Below, piece after piece: positions 25,639-35,895 of a DNA stretch of 35,995 nucleotides. This DNA comes from Eubacteriales Family XIII. Incertae Sedis bacterium (GTDB lineage Bacteria; Bacillota; Clostridia; Peptostreptococcales; Anaerovoracaceae), in contig JAISLZ010000016.1 of NCBI GenBank assembly GCA_031277015.1, positions 1-35,995 on the forward strand. The letters run 5' to 3'. A program made the position numbers and the translations under genes. The notes below the pieces were generated by a model. The model did not search any database. It was not told the origin of the DNA and saw only the letters and a program-made list of their open reading frames with translations. Every line of letters starts with the position of its first letter. The stretch's first letter is position 1.

Positions 25639-27156
25639 ATGAAATTGAGTGAATTGCTTGAGGGTACGGGGTACGGGCTTGTCCGCGGCAGCGGGGACGC
25701 CGAGGTTCTCGGCGTCGCCATAGACAGCCGGCTGGTGAAGCCGGGCGATCTTTTCGTCGCCACGGCCGGGCGCGAGTCCGACGGCCACGACTATGTTGCG
25801 GCGGCCGCAGAGAACGGCGCGGCGGCGGCGCTCGTCATGGACGGCCGGGCCGGTGGCTTTCGCACGCAGGACGCCGCGCCGCATACCGTCGCATCCGTGC
25901 CGGACACGAGGGCGGCGCTCTCCGGCATCGTGAACAGGTTCCACGGGGAGCCGAGCCGGGGGTTCACGCTCATAGGCGTCACTGGCACGAACGGCAAGAC
26001 GTCGGTAGCCACTATGATAGACCACGTGCTCAGGCGGGCTGGCCGGAAGACGGGCCTGCTCGGCACGATAGGCAACTACTGCATGGGCGAGCCCATGAAC
26101 GTAAGGCGCACGACGCCGACGAACCCCGACTGTGTAGAGCTCGGCGAGATCATGGCGCGGATGGCGGCCGCGGGCATCGACGCGCTGACCATGGAGGTGA
26201 CGTCGATGGGCCTGAAGACGGGGCGTGTGAGTGCCTGCGATTTCGACGTGGCCGTGTTCACGAACCTCTCTCCCGAGCACCTCGACGACCATGGCACGAT
26301 GGAGGACTACAAGGCGTCGAAGCTCCTGCTATTTGACATCGCGAAGATCGCCGTCATATGTGCGGACGACCCAGCGGCCGCCGAGTTCGCCGCCCGCGCG
26401 TCCGGCCCTGTCATATGGTACGGCGTCAAAAACAGGGACAGAGACGGCCTGTACGCGGAGAACATCGAATATTCACCCGGCGGCGTCGGGTTCGACATAG
26501 TGTATGGTGGCATCGGAGATTTTCGGGAAGGGCGCGCGCGCGTGGAGCTCGGAACGCCCGCCGCGTTCGCAGTCTACAACGCTCTCGCTGCCGCCGCGGC
26601 GTGCGCGGCCGTCGGGACGCCGCCTGAGACAGCAGCGGCCGCCCTGAACGAGCGGATTGGGATAGCGGGAAGGTACGAGGTCTTGACGTCGGACGACGGG
26701 GTAGCTGCCATTGTGGACTATGCGCATACGGCGGGGGCGCTCGAGAACCTTCTTGAGGCGGTCAGGTCGAACCCGTCTTATAGTCGCCTTATCTCCGTGT
26801 TCGGCTGCGGTGGTGATCGCGACCCGGGCAAGAGGGCGCCGATGGGGGAGATATCGGGCAGGCTCGCGGACCACACCATCATAACGTCGGACAACCCGAG
26901 GACGGAGGACCCGCTTGCGATAATAGAGCAGGTGGAAGAAGGCGCGTCGGCGTCGGGCGGCTCGTACGAAACAGAGCCCGACAGGGCGAAGGCCATCGAA
27001 AAGGCCATTATAGGGGCGGCGTCCGGAGATGTCGTCGTAATAGCGGGCAAGGGCCACGAGGACTACCAGATCATCGGCAAGGAAAAGATACATCTCGACG
27101 ACAGGGAAGTCGCGGCGGGCGCGCTAGCCGAACGCGGAGCGCGCGCGCGGAGCTAA
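25639..27156 (+). CDS. murE: UDP-N-acetylmuramoyl-tripeptide synthetase (meso-DAP-type motif)
   Basis: VTGTNGKTSVATMIDH, PTNPDCVELGEIM, VDYAHTAGALENLL, GCGGDRDPGKRAPMGEI, ITSDNPRTEDP. Confidence 0.94.
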   Translation: MKLSELLEGTGYGLVRGSGDAEVLGVAIDSRLVKPGDLFVATAGRESDGHDYVAAAAENGAAAALVMDGRAGGFRTQDAAPHTVASVPDTRAALSGIVNRFHGEPSRGFTLIGVTGTNGKTSVATMIDHVLRRAGRKTGLLGTIGNYCMGEPMNVRRTTPTNPDCVELGEIMARMAAAGIDALTMEVTSMGLKTGRVSACDFDVAVFTNLSPEHLDDHGTMEDYKASKLLLFDIAKIAVICADDPAAAEFAARASGPVIWYGVKNRDRDGLYAENIEYSPGGVGFDIVYGGIGDFREGRARVELGTPAAFAVYNALAAAAACAAVGTPPETAAAALNERIGIAGRYEVLTSDDGVAAIVDYAHTAGALENLLEAVRSNPSYSRLISVFGCGGDRDPGKRAPMGEISGRLADHTIITSDNPRTEDPLAIIEQVEEGASASGGSYETEPDRAKAIEKAIIGAASGDVVVIAGKGHEDYQIIGKEKIHLDDREVAAGALAERGARARS

Positions 27157-27188
27157 GATATATTGTCATAGTAGGAGGGTGTTGTGAG

Positions 27189-28367
27189 ATGAGGCAGACA
27201 AATAGTTATCGAAACAAACGCAAGCTGATCCACAAGGTCATCGCTCTAGTGGTGTGTGCTTCACTTGTCGCCGCGGCGGTGTTCATAAGCGTCGTCGCTA
27301 CTACGTCCACCAGTTTTGCCGTTCCCACTGATGAACCGGATTCGGAACTCATGGATGTGACGGGTGAAACAGATGACGAAGCCAATGCGGATGATGGTGA
27401 CAATAGTGACAATAGTGACAATGGTGATGATGGCGAGCCATCGGAGCCTGTGTCCATCGAGATCACCAAATACCAGAGAGATATGAAAGTCGGCGATGAG
27501 TCCACGATCAGCTATAAGGTCAGAAATGCCGGTGAAGGCGATGAGGTGGCATGGGAGTCGAGCGATGACAGCATTGCCAAGGTTGACTCGAAAGGGACCG
27601 TACGCGCCATCGCTGCGGGCAAGGCGGAGATAGCCGCATCCATAGGCGACGCCAGGGCCTCGGTGCTGATCTCAGTCGAAGATCCTGTGATCAACCCTAC
27701 ATCGTTCAAGATATCGATAGATGAGTTGACGGCCGCGGATATGTTGCTTGACGCGTACGAGATGAAGGTAGGCGACGAACTGCATATGAGCGCCAGGATA
27801 GAGCCTGTGGACGCGACGATAAACGGGAAGTTCGAATGGCGCGTGAGCGATGATGAAATAGCAACGATAAAGACGACGGGCGAGATCGACGAAGTCGCTG
27901 TATTGAAAGCTGAGAAAGACGGCGATGTGACGGTGACTGTCAGGTATGTGGACGAAGGCGGGGATGATAGCGTCAAGCTCGATGATTATAAGCTCAAGAT
28001 AAGAGTATCGGAAAAAAAATCATTGCTGAGCCCGATGCTCATCGGTATTTTCGCCGCGATAGTCGCCGCGGTCGTCGTCATCATCGTAGTCATCGCACGG
28101 AACGGGAAGCGTCGCCGCGCGGAGGAAGAGCGTCGTGAGAGGACAGCTAGAGGTCATCGCGATGAGGCTATGCGTGAAAGGGCTCGGCAAGAGGCGCGCG
28201 CAAAACTCATGAGGGAAGGCTACGAGCGTGGATATCGGGACAGCGAAGCGGAGCAGTTTGAGAGGATCACGCGGGTTTATGACGCGCCTGTCGCCCCGCC
28301 AGAGCCCTACCGCCCGGAGGATGATGGTGAGCCTGAAAAGCCATTTTCGGAGGATGATATAAGGTAA
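27189..28367 (+). CDS. Membrane-anchored protein with Big_2/Ig-like domains and a charged cytoplasmic tail
   Basis: N-terminal signal-like helix, acidic linker, Ig-like segments (KVGDESTISYKV...WESSDDSIAKVDSKGTVRAIAAGKAEIAAS; KVGDELHMSARI...WRVSDDEIATIKTTGEI), C-terminal TM, then RKR/E-rich tail. Confidence 0.75.
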   Translation: MRQTNSYRNKRKLIHKVIALVVCASLVAAAVFISVVATTSTSFAVPTDEPDSELMDVTGETDDEANADDGDNSDNSDNGDDGEPSEPVSIEITKYQRDMKVGDESTISYKVRNAGEGDEVAWESSDDSIAKVDSKGTVRAIAAGKAEIAASIGDARASVLISVEDPVINPTSFKISIDELTAADMLLDAYEMKVGDELHMSARIEPVDATINGKFEWRVSDDEIATIKTTGEIDEVAVLKAEKDGDVTVTVRYVDEGGDDSVKLDDYKLKIRVSEKKSLLSPMLIGIFAAIVAAVVVIIVVIARNGKRRRAEEERRERTARGHRDEAMRERARQEARAKLMREGYERGYRDSEAEQFERITRVYDAPVAPPEPYRPEDDGEPEKPFSEDDIR

Positions 28368-28395
28368 AGATGTGATCGTCCAGTGGGAGAATATT

Positions 28396-28842
28396 ATGGA
28401 TGAAACAAAGAATGATAATAAAAAAGGGATAATACAGGAATTTAAAGAGTTTGCGTTCAGGGGCAACGTGCTTGATCTCGCTGTCGCGGTGGTCATAGGC
28501 GCGGCGTTTAACGCCATCGTGCAGTCGTTCGTAAACGATCTCATCATGCCTCTGATCGGCGCCATTTTCAGCACAAAGGGGCTCGAAGGGCTCAAGATAG
28601 TGATCCACGGCTCTACGGTGTCGTACGGCGCGTTTATCGCCGCGATAGTCAATTTCTTTCTCGTTGCAATCGCTGTCTTTATCCTCATCAAGGGTATCAA
28701 TAAACTGAGGGCGGTGCAGAAGAAGGAAGAAGAAGCAAAAGCGAAGGAGCTGGAGGATAAGGCGAGCGAGGAAGCTGCCGCTGAGCGCGCAGAGGTGGAG
28801 CTGCTTACGGAGATACGTGATCTTCTGAAATCAAATAGATAG
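28396..28842 (+). CDS. mscL: Large-conductance mechanosensitive channel
   Basis: EFKEFAFRGNVLDLAVAVVIGAAFNAIVQSFVNDLIMPLIGAI, second TM FIAAIVNFFLVAIAVFILIKGINKL. Confidence 0.96.
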   Translation: MDETKNDNKKGIIQEFKEFAFRGNVLDLAVAVVIGAAFNAIVQSFVNDLIMPLIGAIFSTKGLEGLKIVIHGSTVSYGAFIAAIVNFFLVAIAVFILIKGINKLRAVQKKEEEAKAKELEDKASEEAAAERAEVELLTEIRDLLKSNR

Positions 28843-28864
28843 GGTGTTGCCTGGGGAGCTTGGA

Positions 28865-30793
28865 ATGGCGGAGACGAACGATCCAAAACTTATCGAAATA
28901 TGTGGTATGTACGATGATGAGATCACACGATTCTATTCGGGCGAATCTTCACGCGCGTACTCGTTTCTCGGGTGCCGCCATATAGACGCAGCCGGTGCGC
29001 GCCTGTTTGCGGTTTGGGCGCCGAACGCGTCCAGGGTTTCCGTCGTCGGCGATTTCAACGGATGGGATGATGGCGCGGAGCCGATGGAACAATACCGCGG
29101 TATATGGGTACGCCTTGTTCCGGGGCTAAAGGACGGTGATAACTACAAGTATCGCATTGTGGGCGCTGATGGCGAGGTCTACGACAAAGCTGACCCGTGC
29201 GCCTATCACGCCGAGCGCGCCCCCGCCACGGCATCCAAGGTATGGTCCCTGGGTGGTTACATCTGGGGAGATGATGTGTGGATGAAGGGACGGGCGGAGA
29301 AGGATATTCTGAAGGAGCCGGTCTCCATCTATGAGTGCCATATAGGTTCGTGGCGCGTGCCGGAGGGTTACGAATATCCGTCGTTCAGGGAGGTGGCCGA
29401 CGAGCTCGCCGTCTACGCAAAGGGGATGGGCTACACCCACGTTGAGCTCATGCCCGTAAATGAATACCCGTTCGATGGTTCCTGGGGCTATCAGGTCACG
29501 GGGTTCTATGCGATAACGTCACGCTTCGGGACGCCGCAGGATTTCATGTACTTAGTGGACACTCTGCATAGGGCAGGGATCGGCGTCATCGTAGACTGGG
29601 TTCCGGGCGGCTTCCCCAAGGACGCCCATGGGCTCGCGCGCTTCGATGGCACTTGGCTATACGAGCACAAGAATCCGCTTCGGCGCGAACATCCCCATTG
29701 GGGTACGAACAGTTTGAACTACGCGCGCCCGGAGGTGGTGAGTTTCCTCGTGTCGAGCGCGATGCTTCTCATGGACAACTACCATCTCGACGGGATCCGG
29801 GTGGATGCGGTCAGTTCGATGCTCTATCTCGATTACGGGCGCTCGGAATACATCCCAAACAAGGACGGCGGCAACATCGACCTCGACGCGGTCGATTTTT
29901 TGAAAAAATTCAACAGGGCTATACTTGGTAGCTATCGGGGGACGTTCACTGTCGCGGAGGAATCCACAGCCTTTCCTCTCGTGACGAAACCTCCGGAAGC
30001 AGGCGGTCTCGGATTCATGTTCAAATGGAACATGGGGTTCATGAACGACACGCTGGACTACATGAAGACCGATCCTTACTTTCGACACGGCAATCACGAC
30101 AAGATGACATTCTCGATGCATTACGCGTTCAGTGAGAACTATATACTCGCATATTCACACGACGAGGTAGTACATGGCAAAGCTTCGCTCATCGGCAAGA
30201 TGGCCGGAGGCTACGACGGCAAATTCGCGTCGCTCCGCACCCTGTTCGCCTGGCTCGTTGCCCATCCAGGCAAGAAACTCATGTTTATGGGGGATGAGTT
30301 TGCTCAGTTCTCCGAATGGAATTACAAGAGTGAGCTCGATTGGATGCTTCTCGGTTACGATAAGCATAGTGGTATGAAAAAATGGGTCGCCGCCCTGAAC
30401 GCCGTATACGCTGGAAGGAAGGCTCTGCACGCGGCGGATGACGGCTGGGAAGGGTTCACGTGGCTCAACGTGGAGGACCGTGAGAACAGCGTATTCGCGT
30501 TCCTGCGATCGTATGACCCCGGGCGGAAGGGCAAGGAGGACCTTATCGTGTGCATCTTTAACTTCACGCCTGTAGCGCATAAGTCCTACGATGTCGCACT
30601 GCCCGGGGCCGGGACACTGACCCTTCTGCTGGACTCGGGCGATGCGCATTATGGTGGAGGCGAGAGGGAAGCACCCGCGAAAAGGCGCGCTGTGGCGCGC
30701 GCGAAGGAGCTGAATGGGCTGCCGTACTCGGCTGCGCTGACCGTCCCGCCGCTCTGCGCAATGTACTACGGTTTCAAACGCAAAAGCGGATGA
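28865..30793 (+). CDS. glgB: 1,4-alpha-glucan branching enzyme
   Basis: FAVWAPNASRVSVVGDFNGWDD, YECHIGSWR, DGIRVDAVSSMLYLDYGR, VAEESTAFP, SHDEVVHGKASL. Confidence 0.96.
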   Translation: MAETNDPKLIEICGMYDDEITRFYSGESSRAYSFLGCRHIDAAGARLFAVWAPNASRVSVVGDFNGWDDGAEPMEQYRGIWVRLVPGLKDGDNYKYRIVGADGEVYDKADPCAYHAERAPATASKVWSLGGYIWGDDVWMKGRAEKDILKEPVSIYECHIGSWRVPEGYEYPSFREVADELAVYAKGMGYTHVELMPVNEYPFDGSWGYQVTGFYAITSRFGTPQDFMYLVDTLHRAGIGVIVDWVPGGFPKDAHGLARFDGTWLYEHKNPLRREHPHWGTNSLNYARPEVVSFLVSSAMLLMDNYHLDGIRVDAVSSMLYLDYGRSEYIPNKDGGNIDLDAVDFLKKFNRAILGSYRGTFTVAEESTAFPLVTKPPEAGGLGFMFKWNMGFMNDTLDYMKTDPYFRHGNHDKMTFSMHYAFSENYILAYSHDEVVHGKASLIGKMAGGYDGKFASLRTLFAWLVAHPGKKLMFMGDEFAQFSEWNYKSELDWMLLGYDKHSGMKKWVAALNAVYAGRKALHAADDGWEGFTWLNVEDRENSVFAFLRSYDPGRKGKEDLIVCIFNFTPVAHKSYDVALPGAGTLTLLLDSGDAHYGGGEREAPAKRRAVARAKELNGLPYSAALTVPPLCAMYYGFKRKSG

Positions 30794-30887
30794 TATATAA
30801 TATAATCAAAACGAAGTAGGTGAATTTTATTTAATTGATCTTTTTTTATCAAAATATAAAGCCACTGAAGGGAAAGGGGGCGATCAA

Positions 30888-32156
30888 ATGTACAGAAGGA
30901 AAAAGACGGTAGCTATGCTGCTCGCCGGCGGACAGGGAAGCCGGCTCGGCGCACTTACTTCAGTGCGTGCAAAGCCAGCCGTTACCTACGGAGGGAAATA
31001 CCGTATCATTGATTTCCCTCTGTCCAATTGCGCTCATTCCGGCATAGACGCGGTAGGCGTGCTCACGCAGTATCAGCCTCTGGAGTTGAACACGTATATA
31101 GGCAACGGCTCCCCGTGGGATCTTGACACGATCACGGGCGGCGCTTTCGTCCTGCCGCCGTACATCAAGGGTAAGTCGGGGAAATGGTACAGCGGCACGG
31201 CCGACGCCATCTATCAGAACATGTACTTCATTGAGCAGTTCGCCCCGGAGCTGCTCATCGTTCTTTCAGGCGACCACATATACAAGATGAACTACGACTG
31301 GCTCATCCGCGAGCACAAGACCAAGCAGGCCGACGCTACGATAGCCGTCCTGCCCGTCCCGATCGAGGAGGCGTCCCGTTTCGGGATCATGAACACGGAC
31401 AAGGAGATGCGTGTGCGCAAGTTCGAGGAGAAGCCGGAGCATCCAAAGAGCAACCTGGCTTCGATGGGCGTATACGCGTTTTCGTGGCCTGTGCTGAAGA
31501 AGTATCTCGAAGCCGACGCGGCCGACGAGGATTCATCGAACGACTTTGGCAAGAACATCATCCCCGCCATGCTGAAGGGTGGTGAGAGGCTCTTTGCCTA
31601 TGAGTTCTCCGGTTACTGGAAGGACGTCGGTACGATACGCTCGCTGTGGGAGGCAAATATGGAGCTGCTTCAGGACTATCCGCCGCTCAACCTCTACGAC
31701 GACCCGTGGCGCATCCTGTCGCGCAATCCGAACGAGCCGCCCCACTATGTGGACGCGGGCGCTGTGATAACGAACAGCATGATCAGCGAGGGCTGTCACA
31801 TCTACGGCACGGTCATCAACAGCATCCTGTCGAACGGCGTGACGATAGCAAAAGGTTCGGTCGTGCGGGACAGCATCATCATGGCGGAGAGCGAGGTCGG
31901 AGAGGGCAGCGTCATTGATATGACGATCATAGATGAGGAGGTGAAGGTCGGCAAGTCATGCCGCATCGGTGACTATGCGGACGCCACGCGCAAGATAGCC
32001 GTCATCGGCAAGAGGGCCGTCATCAAGAACGGCGCTTCCGTAGGCGCGGGCGAGCAAGTGGGCGTTGGGGATATGATCGCCAAGGCCAAGTCGGCAAAGA
32101 CGGCAAAGACGGCAAAGAAGGGTGGCAAGCCCGCGAGGAAGGAGGCGAAGTCATGA
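30888..32156 (+). CDS. glgC: Glucose-1-phosphate adenylyltransferase
   Basis: [62 protein letters not shown]; Lys/Ala-rich C-terminal extension. Confidence 0.96.
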   Translation: MYRRKKTVAMLLAGGQGSRLGALTSVRAKPAVTYGGKYRIIDFPLSNCAHSGIDAVGVLTQYQPLELNTYIGNGSPWDLDTITGGAFVLPPYIKGKSGKWYSGTADAIYQNMYFIEQFAPELLIVLSGDHIYKMNYDWLIREHKTKQADATIAVLPVPIEEASRFGIMNTDKEMRVRKFEEKPEHPKSNLASMGVYAFSWPVLKKYLEADAADEDSSNDFGKNIIPAMLKGGERLFAYEFSGYWKDVGTIRSLWEANMELLQDYPPLNLYDDPWRILSRNPNEPPHYVDAGAVITNSMISEGCHIYGTVINSILSNGVTIAKGSVVRDSIIMAESEVGEGSVIDMTIIDEEVKVGKSCRIGDYADATRKIAVIGKRAVIKNGASVGAGEQVGVGDMIAKAKSAKTAKTAKKGGKPARKEAKS

Positions 32157-33280
32157 GAGGCGATGCGTTCGGGCTCATCTACGCGGGTGAGCAGATATAC
32201 AATTTGCGCGAGCTCGTGGACATGAGGGCGGTCGGGGCCTTGCCCGTGGGAGGCCGTTACCGCGTGATCGATTTCCCGCTATCCAATATGGTCAACAGCG
32301 GCATCCGCAACGTGGCCGTCATAGCCAGCCGCAACTACAATTCACTCATGGACCATCTCGGGTCGGGCAAGTCGTGGGATCTGTCGCGCAAGAGCGACGG
32401 CCTGTTCTTCCTTACGCCGTTTGCGAACAGGGACAACCCGGGCGTTTATAGAGGTGCGGTCGAGGCGCTGAAAAGCAGCATGGACTATCTGAAACGCGCC
32501 AAGCAGCAGTACTGCGTCTTCACAGGTAGCCGCACGATATATAACAGCACATACGACGATATGATGGATTTCCACATCGATTCCGACGCCGACGTCACGA
32601 TACTGTACAACAAGCTCGCGAACGAAAGATGGGATGGCCCGAGGTACGAGGACGCGAGGATAAGCGTGAAGAAAAACGGCGAGGTGCGCCGGATAGAGAT
32701 AGACGCCGAGATGTCGTCGCTCGACTGCCTCGTGATGGATGCGTTCATCATACGCCGGGATCTGCTCGTATATCTCATCGACGAATCGGTCGCGCGCGGC
32801 GACTATCACTTCACGGGCGGCCTGCTGCGCAACAACCTCGGGCGCATCAAGATCATGGGCTACGAGTACAAAGGGTATGTGAGTAGACTGCACAACGTCG
32901 CGTCGTACTATCAGACGAACATGGACTTCCTTGACCCTAAGATGCAGACGTCGATATTCCGGGGGACTAACCGCATATATACGAAGGTCAAGGACGAGGT
33001 CCCCGTGCGCTACATGCCGACGGCCGCTGTGAAGAACAGCGTGGTCGCGAACGGCTGCATCATCGAGGGTGAGGTGGAGAACTGTGTGCTGTTCCGCGGC
33101 GTCTACGTGGGCAAGGGCACGACCGTGAAGAACAGCATCCTCCTGCCCGGGTGCGAGGTAGGCGACGATGCGGAGATAGAGAACGCGGTCATCGATAAAA
33201 ATGTGAGCGTCAGGAACAGGACCAGGCTCATCGGCAGCCGGGATTATCCGATGATAATCAGGAAGGGGGCGGTTGTTTGA
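32153..33280 (+). CDS. glgD: GlgD-type glucose-1-phosphate adenylyltransferase subunit
   Basis: ATGA overlap with glg[43 protein letters not shown], degenerate catalytic N-terminus typical of GlgD. Confidence 0.92.
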   Translation: MRGDAFGLIYAGEQIYNLRELVDMRAVGALPVGGRYRVIDFPLSNMVNSGIRNVAVIASRNYNSLMDHLGSGKSWDLSRKSDGLFFLTPFANRDNPGVYRGAVEALKSSMDYLKRAKQQYCVFTGSRTIYNSTYDDMMDFHIDSDADVTILYNKLANERWDGPRYEDARISVKKNGEVRRIEIDAEMSSLDCLVMDAFIIRRDLLVYLIDESVARGDYHFTGGLLRNNLGRIKIMGYEYKGYVSRLHNVASYYQTNMDFLDPKMQTSIFRGTNRIYTKVKDEVPVRYMPTAAVKNSVVANGCIIEGEVENCVLFRGVYVGKGTTVKNSILLPGCEVGDDAEIENAVIDKNVSVRNRTRLIGSRDYPMIIRKGAVV

Positions 33281-34716
33281 CGAAGGGCTATCCCAAAGTA
33301 CTGTTCATCGCGTCGGAGGCCCTGCCGTTCGTCAAGACGGGGGGGCTGGCCGACGTGGCATACGCCCTGCCCAAGTATCTCATGAGGGCGGGGATCGAGG
33401 TCTCCGTCATGATACCAAAGCACAGCGTCATCAAGGCCGGGCATCAGAACGAACTCGAGCTCGTCGCCGAAACCGATATAGGGCTCGGATGGCGCAGGAA
33501 GTACATGGGCATACAGACGATGGTGCACGAGGGTATGCGCTACTACTTCATCGACAACGAGGACTATTTCGGCGATGACGTATACAAAGGCGGGGACGCC
33601 GAGGCGGAGCAGTACCTCTACTTCTGCCGGGCGGCGCTCGCGGCTTTGCCTTTCATCGAATTTAAGCCCGACATCCTGCACTGCAACGACTGGCATACGG
33701 GCATGATACCCATGCTGCTGCGCACCCAGCTCGGGCTCACTGATCTGGGGCACATAAGGACTGTATTCACGATACACAACATCAAGTTTCAGGGGGCGAT
33801 GGGTTTCAAGCTGATGCAGGACGTGCTGTCCATACCTAAACGCTACTACACGCCCGAGTTCATAGAGGCGAACGGCGCGGCGAATATGATGAAGGCGGCG
33901 CTCGTATTCGCGGACCGCATCACGACGGTGAGCCCGACCTACGCGCAGGAGATCATGCACCCGTTCTTCGGTATGGGAATGGAGGGCATACTGCGGGCGA
34001 GACATGCCGAGCTTACGGGCATACTCAACGGCATAGACCCGGACGACTTCGACCCTGAGTCGGATCCTGTGCTCCCGGCGCGCTTCGACGCAGAGCATCT
34101 CGCGGGCAAGCGCGAGTGCAAAAAGGCGCTGAGGGCTGAATTTGGCATGAAGCTGAAGCTGTCCGACCCGCTCGTCTGCATGGTCACGCGGCTGACCGCG
34201 CAGAAAGGGCTCGACCTCGTGCGACACGCGCTCGAAGATCTGTTGCGGGATGGCGTGGGCTTCGTGCTCGTAGGGAGCGGCGATAAAGAGTACGAGGATT
34301 TCTTCAATTATATTGCGGCGAAGTATCCCGAAAGTACCGGCATATGGATCGGGTACAACGAGGATCTGGCGCACCGGGTGTACGCCGGCGCGGACTTCCT
34401 GCTCATGCCGTCGGAGTTCGAGCCGTGCGGGCTGGCGCAGATGATAGCGCAGCGCTACGGCACGCTGCCGATAGTCAGGGAGACGGGCGGGCTCGTGGAC
34501 ACGGTCTCCCCGTACAACCAGTATACCAGATCAGGCGACGGCTTCTCGTTCGGCCCGTTCAACGCCCACGACATGCTCCATATCGTCAGGCTCGCCCTGT
34601 CGGTGTACAGGGACAAGCCGATGCTCAGACGCCTGCGGCGCAACGCGATGGCACGGGACAACAGTTTCGCCGCGTCGGCGCTCCTTTACAGGGAGCTTTA
34701 CGGGGGGCTGGTCTGA
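33277..34716 (+). CDS. glgA: Glycogen synthase (ADP-glucose)
   Basis: KVLFIASEALPFVKTGGLADVAYALPK, HCNDWHTGMIPM, MVTRLTAQKGLDL, LMPSEFEPCGLAQM; TTG start overlapping the glgD stop. Confidence 0.96.
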   Translation: MTKGYPKVLFIASEALPFVKTGGLADVAYALPKYLMRAGIEVSVMIPKHSVIKAGHQNELELVAETDIGLGWRRKYMGIQTMVHEGMRYYFIDNEDYFGDDVYKGGDAEAEQYLYFCRAALAALPFIEFKPDILHCNDWHTGMIPMLLRTQLGLTDLGHIRTVFTIHNIKFQGAMGFKLMQDVLSIPKRYYTPEFIEANGAANMMKAALVFADRITTVSPTYAQEIMHPFFGMGMEGILRARHAELTGILNGIDPDDFDPESDPVLPARFDAEHLAGKRECKKALRAEFGMKLKLSDPLVCMVTRLTAQKGLDLVRHALEDLLRDGVGFVLVGSGDKEYEDFFNYIAAKYPESTGIWIGYNEDLAHRVYAGADFLLMPSEFEPCGLAQMIAQRYGTLPIVRETGGLVDTVSPYNQYTRSGDGFSFGPFNAHDMLHIVRLALSVYRDKPMLRRLRRNAMARDNSFAASALLYRELYGGLV

Positions 34717-34830
34717 AGGGAATCGCTGTAGTTTAGGTTCACTCACGGAGCAGATCGAGATAAGCGGTTCAAAACCCTATATACAATATATTTCTGACAC
34801 CAAGCATTACTTTCATGCTGATCCTCCCAC

Positions 34831-35187
34831 ATGAAACATATAACGGCCTACCGGGAAACTAAGCCCGCACATGACGGCCTGAAAAAAGCAAAGGACAAGG
34901 ACGCATATAGACGCGGGCATGAGGGCGCGCTTATACTCCACGAGGCCGCCGCCAGAGCGATACGGGCGGCGCGTCCGGGTAGCGGCAAACTCCCAAGCCT
35001 CGCTACTCTGAAAACCGAATACGCCAAGCTCATGGAGTGCAAAACCGCCCTGCAAGCGGAGTACCGCAAACTTAAAAAACAGGCGCGGGAATACGGAATC
35101 ATCAAGCGCAACGTGGACAGCATACTCAATCCGGCGGGCGTCAGGAATAAGGCGAAAGAGCGGGGAAGGTGCGTCAATCGAATTTGA
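34831..35187 (+). pseudogene. C-terminal remnant of an ICE-type relaxase/mobilization protein
   Basis: ITAYRETK...AYRRGHEGALILHEAAARAIRA...KLPSLATLKTEYAKLMECKTALQAEYRKLKKQAREYGIIKRNVDSIL resembles C-termini of clostridial ICE relaxases; frame closed by TGA at 34819. Confidence 0.6.
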
Positions 35188-35269
35188 TGCTAAAAATCTA
35201 CGTGACCTCTTTTTCCATTCTGAACGACTTCAACCAGTATTCTATGAAGAAGCGTCTGACTCACACGAG

Positions 35270-35725
35270 TTGATTGGTCACATTATTGGCTATGTCACAA
35301 GAAGTGAAACGTGTCCTTTTAAGGAAAGAGAGGACTTGATTATTCAAATAGTCGATTGTGGGGCGAGTTTTAAACATCGATCATTCAGGCAAGAGGAAGA
35401 AGTCCGACTTGTTACTTTCTCTATAACGAGGGGAAGCAAAATGCGATTACATCATACACTTAAACAGAGATACACATCCGATGGTATTGTTCAATATATA
35501 GTTGTAAACCTCAAGACCCTTATGGAAAAAGAAAATATTTCATTCGATAAACTTATCAAAACTGTTATGATTGGTCCGAGAGCTAACCAAACAATAGATG
35601 ACGTTTCAAAAATGCTTTCCTTTGATAAAAATAAAATCGTAAAATCGGCTTGTCCGTTAAGAGGATTCGTTACAAGAATAAAATTTTTGCGGATGATTTT
35701 TAGGGATATTCGTATTAGAATTTGA
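35270..35725 (+). pseudogene. DUF2971-like protein fragment (5' truncated?)
   Basis: FRQEEEVRLV, IVVNLKTL, IKTVMIGPRANQ, IVKSACPLRGF resemble the C-terminal half of DUF2971; frame open upstream of the nominal start (FDAKNLRDLFFHSERLQPVFYEEASDSHE), no clear RBS. Confidence 0.4.
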
Positions 35726-35806
35726 CACCGCCTCATCTTTCGGCAACTATATTGACTTTCCTGTGATTTTGGGTAAAATATAAGTGTGCCGCAAGGCGCG
35801 AAAATG

Positions 35807-35895
35807 TTCGCCGCGCACCGGAGCGGGGTACAAGAAAAGGCTCGACAAATTTTCGCCGCGAACCGGAGCGGGGGATAAGAAAAGGTTTGAAAATC
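35807..35895. repeat. 45-bp direct tandem repeat (about 2 copies)
   Basis: ttcgccgcg(c/a)accggagcggg... at 35807 and 35852, period 45 nt, both followed by ataagaaaagg-like sequence; encodes KxSPRTGAGxKKR twice. Confidence 0.7.

Noticed and set aside
28020-28886. 288-aa minus-strand ORF opposite the Ig-like protein tail and mscL
   Set aside because: Ser/Ala-rich antisense reading of mscL; no support.
34760-34790. tRNA-like GGTTCAAAACCC segment downstream of glgA
   Set aside because: No acceptor, D- or anticodon stems could be matched around it; not a tRNA, though an att remnant cannot be excluded.
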